DNA of 64,000 nucleotides, from positions 1-64,000 of the forward strand of contig DATMQA010000088.1 in NCBI GenBank assembly GCA_035566895.1, in the 5' to 3' direction. The stretch comes from DATMQA01 sp035566895 (lineage in GTDB: Bacteria; Verrucomicrobiota; Verrucomicrobiia; Limisphaerales; UBA8199). Position 1 is the stretch's first letter, and every line of letters begins with the position of its first letter. A program made the position numbers and the translations under genes. Below the pieces are notes generated by a model. It was not told the origin of the DNA. It ran no database searches and saw only the letters and a list, made by a program, of their open reading frames with translations. Positions 49,098 through 57,348 of the stretch are shown here, piece after piece.

Positions 49098-50375
49098 TTA
49101 CTCGCGCTTCTCCTTCGGCGAACGGAGCCGCTCCGATGGGGCCGCCGGCGGCGCGTTGGTTTTTTTGGTTTTAAACGCGGAGCGAAGCAGCCAGTGGTGT
49201 TTGAGCCCCTGCACGAATGTGTCGGCGTCAATGATAGTTTTGGAAATAGCGCTCAGGAGATTGGTGTTGGTTTCGACCTGTTGGTTCAGATTGCTGGTGA
49301 TGCCGGCTAGATTGTCGAGCGACCGGCTCAGATTCTCGACCAGCGCCGTGAGGTTGGTATTCGCATTTGTCAAAGTGATGCTGGCGTTGCCGAGGGTGGT
49401 CTCGAGTTGGCGGTTGAGGTTGGTGGGCAGCAGCCATTCGCCCAACGCGCCAGGATGGTCCAATTGGGCGGTAGCGGCCGCAAGGTTACTGACCGCGGGT
49501 CGAGCGTTGACCGCGACCACGTTGAGATTTGAGGTCAGCATGGTGCTGTTGGAAAGCAGGGTGGTCAATTGGTTGGTCAGATTGAGAATATTGGGCAGCG
49601 CGGCTTCCACCTGTCCGACTACCTTTTCCAGGCGTTCGGTCACCGCAGCGGATTCCTCGACCGGCAGCCAATAGGGTTTGGTGCTCTTTGTGTAGGGGTC
49701 GTAACGGGCTCGCTTCCGATGCCAAATGCCGGTGATTGAACTTCCGGTGACCCGGCTATCCAGGACGGAGATGTTGGAATAACCGGCAGCGGCGATCACG
49801 TCGAGATTTGTCAGGGGCGTCAGCGCTTTGACTACCAGGTTGGTTCGTGTCCGATCAAAAACATCCTGCGCGAGTTCCCATTTGGGCAGGTCGGCCAACA
49901 GCTTCGCCTCAGCGAGCGGGACGTTCGTCCGCAAGGGAAAAAAGACGTAGGCCGGGTAGCCGCCGGTGCCCTTCGTTACCTCCACGACCCGTTTGCCGAG
50001 GAAGTCCGCCGTTGCGACTTTCGCATGCGAGCCGTCGGTCCACATGTACTCGTAATTGGGCCATTTCAGTTCGAACTGGACGTAAACATTGTAGATGAAT
50101 TGTTCGGCCGGCATCGGTTTAATGTCCGTAATTCGGCCCGCTTCAAAACCCATCAGCATGACCGGATCGCCTACTTTGAGGCCAGTTGCCCGGTCGGTAA
50201 AAGTGAAATACGGGGCCTTGGTCAGGAACCATCCCTTGCGCTCTGCGGTGGTATAGACGTAGTAAAAAAAGCCGAACCCCAGCAGCCCCATGGCGACAAT
50301 AACGAACCAGCCGACGGCTCGTTCCATCCGGCTGAGGCGGGTGCGCAATTGCGGAGTTAAATCTTGCAGTGCCAT
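49098..50375 (-). CDS. mlaD: MCE/MlaD-family lipid-transport protein
   Basis: A 425-residue protein with one N-terminal membrane anchor (GWFVIVAMGLLGFGFFYYVY) and an MCE domain: PYFTFTDRATGLKVGDPVML, MGFEAGRITDIKPMPAEQFI, FLGKRVVEVTKGTGGYPAYV. A long helical C-terminal part follows, full of Asn/Leu/Thr heptads (LNLTNQLTTLLSNSTMLTSN), which probably forms a periplasmic tube or needle as in longer MCE proteins. The stop of the ABC gene and this start share one base (TAATG). MlaD-type proteins form hexameric rings that carry phospholipid between membranes. The start overlap and order E-F-D make this an Mla operon. Confidence 0.9.
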   Translation of the reverse strand: MALQDLTPQLRTRLSRMERAVGWFVIVAMGLLGFGFFYYVYTTAERKGWFLTKAPYFTFTDRATGLKVGDPVMLMGFEAGRITDIKPMPAEQFIYNVYVQFELKWPNYEYMWTDGSHAKVATADFLGKRVVEVTKGTGGYPAYVFFPLRTNVPLAEAKLLADLPKWELAQDVFDRTRTNLVVKALTPLTNLDVIAAAGYSNISVLDSRVTGSSITGIWHRKRARYDPYTKSTKPYWLPVEESAAVTERLEKVVGQVEAALPNILNLTNQLTTLLSNSTMLTSNLNVVAVNARPAVSNLAAATAQLDHPGALGEWLLPTNLNRQLETTLGNASITLTNANTNLTALVENLSRSLDNLAGITSNLNQQVETNTNLLSAISKTIIDADTFVQGLKHHWLLRSAFKTKKTNAPPAAPSERLRSPKEKRE

Positions 50376-51169
50376 TATTCCATTTTTGTTTGCTCGACGG
50401 TCAACAACTCCTGGACCAATTCACCGCTGGCCGCCTCGAGTTGTTCCCAGTTGCCCAGCAGCGTCCAACGACGATCTTTTAACACCGCGAATTGATGCGC
50501 GCGGCCTTTCCAGGGCCGCAAATCGGCTGTCGTCAGCACCAGCGTGACCGGCCGCCCGCCCATCAAGCCGTGCCCCTTGGACAATTGTCCCAGGAACCCC
50601 AGCCACCATTGCATGTGCCGCAGGTCCAGCCCGCCTAGCGGATTATCCACCAGCAGCACCTCCGGCTTGAGCATCAGCGCGCGAGCCATGCCTACCCGCT
50701 TTTGCCAGTTTCGCCCCAGAGCGCCCGGGGTGCTGTCGGCCCAGGGCATCAGGTCCATCGCCTCGAGGACGGCCCGCACCTCAGGCTCAGCTTGGGCTTG
50801 CGTCAGGTTCCGGTGATAGCGCAACGGCAACGCAACATTCTCGCGAACCGTCAAATGATTAAACAACTGGCCTCCGTCGAATACCAGTCCCAACCGCAAG
50901 CGCACTTGCAGGCGCGCATCATCGAAAATCGGCATCTCCTCGCCAAAAAGCCGGTAGCGTCCACGCAGCGGCGGAATGACCCCGCCGGTCATCATCAGGA
51001 AGTCGCTCTTACCCGAGCCTTGCAATCCTCCGATCACCCAATAGGCCCCGGCCTGGACGGTCCAGTTGATGTCCTCCGCTACCACTGTCTCAGGATCCTG
51101 CATCGAGCTGACCGCCACCCGTTCCATTCTGATGACCGTGACCTCCGGTTTGGCGGCGGGCTGTTCCAT
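50375..51169 (-). CDS. mlaF: ABC transporter ATPase of the Mla lipid system
   Basis: A 264-residue ATP-binding subunit. The Walker A motif is GLQGSGKSDFLMMTGG, the Q loop follows the second strand, the region of the signature motif reads LGRNWQKRVGMARALMLKPE (a degenerate LSGGQ), and Walker B is VLLVDNPLGGLD. In the Walker B motif the catalytic Glu after the aspartate is Asn (DNP for DEP), a notable change. The signature deviates strongly from LSGGQ. It lies between the permease and MCE genes, three bases after the permease gene and overlapping the MCE gene by one base. If Asn replaces the Glu, ATP hydrolysis may be slow or need another residue. Confidence 0.88.
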   Translation of the reverse strand: MEQPAAKPEVTVIRMERVAVSSMQDPETVVAEDINWTVQAGAYWVIGGLQGSGKSDFLMMTGGVIPPLRGRYRLFGEEMPIFDDARLQVRLRLGLVFDGGQLFNHLTVRENVALPLRYHRNLTQAQAEPEVRAVLEAMDLMPWADSTPGALGRNWQKRVGMARALMLKPEVLLVDNPLGGLDLRHMQWWLGFLGQLSKGHGLMGGRPVTLVLTTADLRPWKGRAHQFAVLKDRRWTLLGNWEQLEAASGELVQELLTVEQTKME

Positions 51170-51172
51170 TCC

Positions 51173-51973
51173 CTAGGCCAGGTAGAGGATAATGAAGATC
51201 GCGTCGATCAAAACGCAAACGATGATGCTTTGTGCCACCGCGCGCACCGTCGCATAGGACACCTCCTCCAGGCGCAAGGGCTGTGCCAGCCCGTGATAGC
51301 ACGTCACAATGGCGACGATGAACCCGAACAAAAGGGTCTTGAGCGCCAGCAACGCAAAATCCAACCCGCTCAATGCCCCGGTGAGCTGATGGAAATAATC
51401 GGATGGCCGGAGCGGTACATCCTGCAGAAAGGCCCATAAGTAACCGCTAAAAACCGCTCCGAGGACCAAATACACCGTCAACGAGAAAACCCCGAGCGTC
51501 AGGCCCAGCACCCGTGGCATCACCATGTAATGAACCGGGTCGATGCCCAGCGCTTCCAGCGCCTCGACTTCCCCCATCGCCCGGGCTGTGCCTAATTCGA
51601 TCACGTTGGCGGTGCCGATGCGGGCCAGCACGAGCAACACCGCTAGCAGCGGACCTAGCTCGCGCACCACCACAATCACCATGATCGTCCCAAGATAATT
51701 AATCGCTCCTACGCGCGTCAGCCAGGAGACCGTCTGCCCGATGACCAGCAGGCCCAGCGCGGCCGCAATGAACAAAAACATCGGCAGCAACCGCAGCCCG
51801 GCGCGAGCAATCTCGTGATAAATCAACGGCCACACGACGTGCCGGGCCTCGCGAAATTTTCTCAGTATGACTCCCAGCGTAATCAGGGCAAACGCTCCCA
51901 ACCCGTGCAGCGTCAGCAGGAATCGAAAAAACTTCCGCGCCAGGTAATGCGCCAGAGATTGGGGCAGAGGCAT
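51173..51973 (-). CDS. mlaE: MlaE-family lipid ABC transporter permease
   Basis: A 266-residue polytopic permease. The start at 51973 is used; GTG 52030 is an alternative. MlaE marks are TRVGAINYLGTIMVIVVVRE, LGPLLAVLLVLARIGTANVI, the EALEALGIDPVHYMVMPRVL motif and five hydrophobic segments. With the ATPase and MCE genes it forms an inner-membrane transporter that moves phospholipid to or from the outer membrane. MlaC and MlaB homologues are not found next to it, which is common outside Proteobacteria. Confidence 0.93.
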   Translation of the reverse strand: MPLPQSLAHYLARKFFRFLLTLHGLGAFALITLGVILRKFREARHVVWPLIYHEIARAGLRLLPMFLFIAAALGLLVIGQTVSWLTRVGAINYLGTIMVIVVVRELGPLLAVLLVLARIGTANVIELGTARAMGEVEALEALGIDPVHYMVMPRVLGLTLGVFSLTVYLVLGAVFSGYLWAFLQDVPLRPSDYFHQLTGALSGLDFALLALKTLLFGFIVAIVTCYHGLAQPLRLEEVSYATVRAVAQSIIVCVLIDAIFIILYLA

Positions 51974-52160
51974 GCGCAACAGCAAGCGAACTCGAGGTGA
52001 ATCCAAAGTGCTCGCATGGCCTTTTTGCACTCGGGCAACATAATTTCCCTGGCATCACGGGTCAAGCTCACTGAGGCCCCATATCGGTTGCTGAAGTTAT
52101 GTCAATTTGCTTTTCCCGGTGCCAGGGCTCGCTGTAAAGTGGGCGTGCACGGAATTTGTG

Positions 52161-52694
52161 ATGAACAACGTTGTCTATTTCGACTTGGAAACCAAGAAGT
52201 CCGCCAAGGAAGTCGGCGGTTGGGACAAGATTAGTCGGATGGGCATGAGCGTAGGAGTCACCTACAGCACCGCCCGGGCCGGGTACCGAATTTACGGCGA
52301 GCCGGACGTGAATGAATTGCTCACGGAATTGCAGCGGGCGGATTTGGTCGTGGGCTTCAACAATCTGCGGTTCGATTATGAGGTGCTACACGGCTACACC
52401 GCTTATGACCTGCGCCAGTTGCCCACCCTGGACATGCTGATTGAGTTGCAAAACAAACTGCAACACCGGCTTTCACTTGATTCGATTGCCACCGCAACTT
52501 TCGGTGTCGAAAAGACCGCCGAGGGGATGCAGGCCATCCAGTGGTTCAAGGAAGGCCGCTTGCTCGAGATTGCCGAATACTGCTGCTACGATGTAAAAAT
52601 CACCCGCCTGGTTCACGAATACGGCGCACAGAACCGCCAACTGCATTACCACAATCGGTTCGGGAAAAAACTTAGCGTGCCCGTGAGCTGGTAA
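52161..52694 (+). CDS. DEDDy-type 3'-5' exonuclease (RNase H-like)
   Basis: A 177-residue nuclease-like protein. It has the first acidic pair in VVYFDLETKKSAKEVG, the third acidic residue in FNNLRFDYEVLHGY, and the final YxxxD in AEYCCYDVKITRLVHEY, the signature of DEDDy exonucleases. The start at 52161 lies after GGAA. It would trim nucleic acid from a 3' end, by family, and could serve in repair or RNA turnover. It is short for DnaQ-type proteins but similar to stand-alone RNase_H_2 domains. It is divergent from the Mla operon. Confidence 0.85.
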   Translation: MNNVVYFDLETKKSAKEVGGWDKISRMGMSVGVTYSTARAGYRIYGEPDVNELLTELQRADLVVGFNNLRFDYEVLHGYTAYDLRQLPTLDMLIELQNKLQHRLSLDSIATATFGVEKTAEGMQAIQWFKEGRLLEIAEYCCYDVKITRLVHEYGAQNRQLHYHNRFGKKLSVPVSW

Positions 52695-52711
52695 GTTCAG
52701 GGAGGGCTTCG

Positions 52712-53998
52712 CTAGGAACCTCGTTTCGCGCCGGGGTCCATTTTCACGGCCTCCGGAGACGCGCCTCCTTTGAACGACAAGGCCACGGCGGCTTTGGTTA
52801 GATCCCCGCCGTCAATTTTGATGCCCCCGCTGCCGGCTCCTTCCACTTGCAGGAAGACCGCCGCCCCCGCAAGCACTCGCGCGCCGGTCAACAGCACGTC
52901 GCGCGCGTCGATGAAACGCAGCAGCGACTCGGCCTCCGGATGTCCTTGCGCGCTCAACCCGTTGATGGCGGCATCACTGACGTGGTCCAACACTACCGCG
53001 GGCCGCAAATCCGGATTGGCCATCTCGAAGCGCACGTTCTGCAGCGTTAGGCCGTGCACGTTGCGCGCGAACAGGGCGTAAGCGGGCGGCACGCCGATGG
53101 CGTAATACTCCCCGGCAATTTTCGGCACGTCCCTCACGGCGCCCTGCTCGGTTGTGCCGCCGCCGGGGAAGGTGACATGTGACATTGTTCATCACCAGAT
53201 CCGAGAAGGAAATGTTCTCGAACCGTGAGCGGGACCGCACCGCATTTTGATCGGGCAACCATAGGTTCCATAGATGAGGCAATTCGAGACGGTAATGTTC
53301 TCGGCCTCGCCCCCGCCGAAACGGAAGACCGACCAGCGCGTCGTGAACGAGCAATTGGTTACCGTGACAAACTTGCAACTGCCGAACAGCGCGCACGCGT
53401 CGTCCTGGCACTCCACATCGCAATTGCTGACATGGACGTATTGGCTGCTGATGAAATGAAACCCGTCGTTGTTGTGGTTGACCCGGTTGTGAATGTGGAT
53501 GCCTTCCAGCTTCACATATTTGCTTTGGATAATCCGGACCGAGTGAAACGCGCTCTCCGTCAGAAAAATGTCACGCACGGTGAGGTTCTGGCATTGATGG
53601 AACAGCAGGTGATACGGACGGTGGCTGCCCCCGATGCCGGCGGGAGGTGGCGCACCGCGGGCAGGGCTGCGAAATTGCGCGCCCTGGCCGTCAATTGTTC
53701 CAGGCCCCTCGATGACGACATTCTGGAGGCCGACACCGAAGATCAAACCGACGTTCAAACCGACGTTCCCGTCCTCCAGCGTCGAGTCTCCGTGAAGCGG
53801 GATGGCCTCGGCCGCATGGTACTGGTTCCCATCAGCGCTGCCCAACAGCTTGCCCTGCGCCGCAAGGTGCAGTTTGATATTGCTCTTCATCTCGATCGTG
53901 CCGATGACAAACACGCCGGCGGGCACAAGAACCGTCCCGCCCTGGTCCTGGTGGCAGGCATCAATCGCGGCCTGAACGGCGGCTGTGTCCAGCGAGCA
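52712..53998 (-). pseudogene. GH28 (polygalacturonase-like) pseudogene
   Basis: The frame reads as a parallel beta-helix pectinase of GH28: LDTAAVQAAIDACHQDQGGT, VLVPAGVFVIGTIEMKSNIK, PGTIDGQGAQF, NHNNDGFHF and CDVECQDDACAL, with the catalytic Asp trio near D-G-F and Q-D-D. The 5' end, including the signal peptide, is missing, and the match begins in SLDTAAV at about 53998, where it abuts a response-regulator fragment. Two frame lesions follow: a net one-base deletion near 53225-53232, and a 7-base tandem duplication (GTGACAT twice, 53172-53185). A stop codon at 53192 lies between them. The two lesions together restore the frame. Dead gene. Confidence 0.85.
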
Positions 53999-54148
53999 AA
54001 TCTGGAACAGGACGTGCGAGAGGCTTATCGTCTGGGGGCCAATTCCTACTTCACCAAGCCCAGTGCCTTGAACGACCTGATGGACATGCTCCGCGTTACG
54101 TATGAATACTGGTCGCGGTGCGAGTGTCCTCCCGTGCCATGCTGTTGA
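53999..54148 (+). pseudogene. C-terminal fragment of a receiver-domain gene
   Basis: Fifty codons, NLEQDVREAYRLGANSYFTK then PSALNDLMDMLRVTYEYWS, form the last helices of a single-domain response regulator, with the conserved Lys-Pro. Everything before it (the phospho-Asp region) is gone. It is homologous at DNA level to the fragment at 61745-61890 on the minus strand. The remains of the GH28 gene begin on the opposite strand right at its 5' edge. Confidence 0.75.
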
Positions 54149-54486
54149 GCTGCCGAAAAAACCTTCGGCGTCGTCCGGGATCACTTTTCATTCGCCGATA
54201 GGATCAACACGATATATGCCGTGCGTGTCAGCATTTATCCTGCGGCGGTTGCTCCTTGGCGACAAGACAAATCCTTTTCAACCCTCGCCTCGCCCTCGCA
54301 TAACACAGACCCAGCGCATGATCTAGGTGGAAAAACTCACCGGCAAGCTTTCGGCTGCGGAAATGGCACGCAATGACTCCCAAGGCCGGGAGCAGCGGGC
54401 GGAGTTAACAGTGCAATAGTGAAAAAAGAAGCCATAGGCAGCACCGTTGCCTACGGCCTGGGGTTGTGCGTTCCAGCCGGTTGATA
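54149..54486. other. Region between response-regulator fragment and next gene
   Basis: No intact gene. A 30-codon plus-strand frame at 54327-54419 (VEKLTGKLSAAEMARNDSQG...) reads like the end of a coiled coil and might be a gene remnant. I see no repeat or RNA gene. Confidence 0.4.
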
Positions 54487-55032
54487 CTACTTGCCGCAGC
54501 CGGTGGGGTGGATTTGGAGATTGCCACTGCTGATGGCCACCGGGTCAATATCGCTCGGATTGGCCGGGTCGGTGCTGATGAGCTGCAGCGTTGCGCCGGT
54601 GGTGCAGTCAACGACATTGAGGTAAAGGCGATCTTTGCCAGCACCGGGCTCGCCGTGGTCCTCCGCATGGCCGATAAAGCAGACGGGCCGGGGGGCCGAG
54701 GGGTTGCCGTCGCTGCCGGAGAGTGTTCCGGTGCCGTCGAAATCGATGGTATTAACCTTGACCCTGGGGGCTTTGTCGGGCGAGCCGCTGCACCCGATGA
54801 CAGTGATCTGCTGGCCTTTGAAATGCAGGTGATGCACGTGGTCAACCGCGTGCCAGTTACCACCCCCTGCGGCGGTGGGACTGCAGCCCGGATTGACCAC
54901 GCCCCCGAAGCTGAAGTCTGGCATGCCTTTGGTCTTGCCAATGGTTCCGCCCCCTGTGAGCCAGCACCCCCCTTGAGCGGGAGGCGATGTGCAGAAGGCA
55001 CCACTCAGGGTGAATGCGCCGAAAACGGGCAT
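54487..55032 (-). CDS. Beta-rich protein of unknown function, possibly N-terminally truncated
   Basis: A 181-residue protein with the motif GGCWLTGGGTIGKTKGMPDF. It continues HAVDHVHHLHFKGQQITVIG and RPVCFIGHAEDHGEPGAGKD, ending in LQIHPTGCGK. The WLTGGGTI opening resembles a domain found after collagen-like repeats in exported proteins of other bacteria (I know it as 'post-COAP-1'). The ATG at 55032 follows AGGAG so closely that its use as a start is doubtful, and no signal peptide is present, so the 5' end may be lost. It lies in a stretch of gene debris. Confidence 0.5.
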   Translation of the reverse strand: MPVFGAFTLSGAFCTSPPAQGGCWLTGGGTIGKTKGMPDFSFGGVVNPGCSPTAAGGGNWHAVDHVHHLHFKGQQITVIGCSGSPDKAPRVKVNTIDFDGTGTLSGSDGNPSAPRPVCFIGHAEDHGEPGAGKDRLYLNVVDCTTGATLQLISTDPANPSDIDPVAISSGNLQIHPTGCGK

Positions 55033-55102
55033 TCTCCTTGGCAGGGGGGTTTACCCCATACCGAAAATCCGCTCTCTGCCCCATGGTTAAGATAGTCGCC
55101 GT

Positions 55103-55200
55103 ATGCCCGATCAGGCACTGTTACTGGTCGTCGAGGACTCTGAGAACGATGCGCTTTTGCTTCGCCGCGCCTGCCTCAGGGCCAGAGCCGCTGGTCGATT
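55103..55200 (+). pseudogene. N-terminal fragment of a receiver-domain gene
   Basis: The first 25 codons, MPDQALLLVVEDSENDALLL then RRACL, match the opening of the intact response regulator at 60.9 kb (QALLLLVEDSEDDVALLR). After that the frame becomes Arg/Ala-rich and loses all similarity; the phospho-Asp and Lys are missing. A piece of the REP-like arm (55299-55320) follows. Only the start of a gene survives. Confidence 0.7.
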
Positions 55201-55298
55201 CGATGCCCGGTTCGCTCGATTCTGCGTCGAAAAGTCGCTTAGAGCGTGTCTTAAAATTGGGGCCGCGTTGTTCTGCCCGGAAAACCGCTCAACTTTCC

Positions 55299-55320
55299 GC
55301 CTCCTCACGTCGGCGGCTAC
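55299..55320. repeat. Solitary REP-like arm
   Basis: GCCTCCTCACGTCGGCGGCT matches the palindrome arms of 22.0 and 23.5 kb with small changes. It lies within the debris after the truncated response regulator. Confidence 0.6.
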
Positions 55321-55554
55321 AATTTCCAAACACGCTCTTAAACACGCTTTGCGCTTCAAAAAACACGCTCTCTCGCTCTCGTGACGTTCGTGCGCGTGAG
55401 ACTTGATAGCTTTATGATAGACTTTCGCGCATCTTTTCAGAACAGAACAAGAGCGACTAACAGAGCATAACGGCGCACTACGCAAAAAGATCGCAATGCG
55501 AGCATAGCTCAGTAAATACGAGTGAAAAACGCTCTTCTCTCAGCAGTTTTGGAG

Positions 55555-55640
55555 TGGTGGTAGGTGATGGATTCGAACCATCGAAGGCGTGAGCCAGCAG
55601 ATTTACAGTCTGCCCCCGTTGGCCACTTGGGTAACCTACC
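55555..55640 (-). tRNA. trnY-GTA: tRNA-Tyr (anticodon GTA)
   Basis: On the minus strand the acceptor GGTAGGT pairs with ACCTACC. The anticodon loop ACTGTAAA carries GTA, the variable arm is long as in bacterial tRNA-Tyr (class II), the T arm reads GGTTCGAATCC, and ACCA ends the molecule with an encoded CCA. Confidence 0.96.
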
Positions 55641-55810
55641 GCCGGGTAGTGGATAGTTGCCAGTGGATAGTGAGCAGCCGGAGTTCTCCAGCCTGACGCG
55701 ACCATCAAAGACAACCAGCGCGAGCGGTGAATTTAGCCGAAGCGGTGGGCTTGTCAATGCGGGGGTATCACACTAAACTAGCGGTCAGTCGTGGACGAGG
55801 CGCATGGCGG

Positions 55811-55964
55811 CTCTCATTGGCACCCCACTTTAGTGGGGTGTCAGAGCCGGGCTGGCCAAGGGAACCGTTTCAACGGTTTCTCGCGGCGCCGCTAAACCGT
55901 TGAAACGGTTTCGCTGACCTCCGCCGATGCGATACACCCCGCTGAAGCGGGGTGTTAATGAGAG
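55811..55964. mobile_element. Nested palindromic element (BIME/MITE-like)
   Basis: Outer ends CTCTCATT (55811-55818) and AATGAGAG (55957-55964) are exact reverse complements. Inside are two CACCCC hairpins (55821-55840 and 55934-55955) and two hairpins of the type AACCGTT/AACGGTT (55863-55878) and AAACCGTT/AACGGTTT (55894-55911). The two inner hairpins can also pair with each other. It sits 31 bases before ffh and is not coding. Confidence 0.85.
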
Positions 55965-55995
55965 TGGGACGGTGAGTCCAGGCCAGGTCTTTTTT

Positions 55996-57336
55996 ATGTT
56001 CGATTCGTTAAGCGGCAAGCTGCAGAACGCCTTTCGCAACCTGCGGGGGCTGGGGAAGATCTCCGAGGGCAACGTCGGGGAGGCGTTGCGCGAAGTGCGC
56101 CTGGCGTTGCTGGAGGCGGACGTCAATTTCAAGGTGGCGCGGGATTTCATCGAACGGGTCAAAAGCAAGTCGCTCGGGCAGGAGGTCGTCCAGAGCATTC
56201 AACCGGGGCAACAGATCGTCAAAATCATCCATGATGAGCTGGTGGATTTGCTGGGGTCGGCCAACGCCGGCTTGCAGTTGAGCGGCAACCCGAGCTGCGT
56301 GCTGATGGTGGGGCTGCATGGGTCGGGCAAGACGACGTCGAGCGGCAAGCTGGGGCGGTTGCTGTTGAAGCAGGGGCGCACGCCGCTGCTGGTGGCGGCG
56401 GACGTGTATCGGCCGGCGGCCATGGACCAGCTCGAAACTCTCGGCAAGCAGGTTGATTTGCCGGTATATGTCCATCGCGGCGCAACCGACGTGCTCAAGA
56501 TTGCGCGCGAGGCGCTTGAGTTTGCGCGGGCGAACAATCGCAACACGCTGATTTTCGACACGGCGGGCCGGCTGCAGATCGATGAACCGCTGGTGCAGGA
56601 GCTGGTGCGCCTGCGCGACCTGATCAAACCGCAGGAAACGCTGCTGGTGCTGGACGCGGCGACGGGCCAGGAAGCGGTGAATGTGGCGACGCATTTTGAC
56701 CAGGCGCTAAACATCACGGGCTCGATTTTGACCAGGCTCGATGGCGACGCGCGCGGCGGGGCGGCGCTGAGCATGAAGGCGGTGACGGGCAAGCCGATCA
56801 AGTTTGCCGGCATCGGCGAAAAGCTGGAGGATTTCGAGCCGTTTCATCCGGAGCGGATGGCGTCGCGCATTCTGGGGATGGGCGACGTGGTGAGCCTGGT
56901 GGAGAAGGCGGCCGAGGCGGTGGACCTGGACGAGGCGAAGCGGCTGGAAGAGAAGATGCGCAAGGGGCAGTTTTCGCTGGAGGATTTCCTGGACCAATTG
57001 CGCCAGATGAAAAAGCTGGGGTCGTTGGAATCAATTGTGGGGATGCTGCCAGGCGGGGCCGAGGTGATCAAAAACAACGACTTGAACAAGCAGGAGAAGG
57101 AATTCCGCCACATGGAGGCGATGATTTGCGGGATGACGTTTCAGGAGCGAAAGAATCCGCACATGCTGAACGCAAAGCGGCGCCAGCGGATTGCCAAGGG
57201 CAGCGGGGTGACGGTGACGGAGCTGAACACGATGCTCAACAAATTTGCCCAGATGCAGCAGATGATGAAGAAGATGGGCAAGTTCCAGAAGATGATGGCC
57301 AAGATGGGGGGCGGGGCGGCGGGGCTGCTGAGGTAA
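55996..57336 (+). CDS. ffh: Signal recognition particle protein Ffh
   Basis: A 446-residue SRP54/Ffh GTPase. The ATG at 55996 gives the usual opening MFDSLSGKLQNAFRNLRGLG. The N domain (helices with ISEGNVGEALREVRLALLEA) precedes the G domain, with GLHGSGKTTSSGKLG (P-loop), DTAGRLQID and TRLDGDARGG. The C-terminal methionine-rich M domain has LDQLRQMKKLGSLESIVGML, MICGMTFQERKNPHMLNAKR and a Met-rich end (MQQMMKKMGKFQKMMAKMGG). It binds signal sequences and 4.5S RNA and targets ribosomes to the membrane. No rpsP or other companion genes follow; the downstream neighbour is a convergent pseudogene. Confidence 0.97.
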   Translation: MFDSLSGKLQNAFRNLRGLGKISEGNVGEALREVRLALLEADVNFKVARDFIERVKSKSLGQEVVQSIQPGQQIVKIIHDELVDLLGSANAGLQLSGNPSCVLMVGLHGSGKTTSSGKLGRLLLKQGRTPLLVAADVYRPAAMDQLETLGKQVDLPVYVHRGATDVLKIAREALEFARANNRNTLIFDTAGRLQIDEPLVQELVRLRDLIKPQETLLVLDAATGQEAVNVATHFDQALNITGSILTRLDGDARGGAALSMKAVTGKPIKFAGIGEKLEDFEPFHPERMASRILGMGDVVSLVEKAAEAVDLDEAKRLEEKMRKGQFSLEDFLDQLRQMKKLGSLESIVGMLPGGAEVIKNNDLNKQEKEFRHMEAMICGMTFQERKNPHMLNAKRRQRIAKGSGVTVTELNTMLNKFAQMQQMMKKMGKFQKMMAKMGGGAAGLLR

Positions 57337-57348
57337 GAAGAGTTCTGA

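Noticed and set aside
53225..53998. Long plus-strand frame ahead of the receiver fragment
   Set aside because: Only the last 50 codons (from 53999) match a receiver domain. The upstream part is antisense to GH28 and has no receiver similarity, so the whole frame is not a gene.
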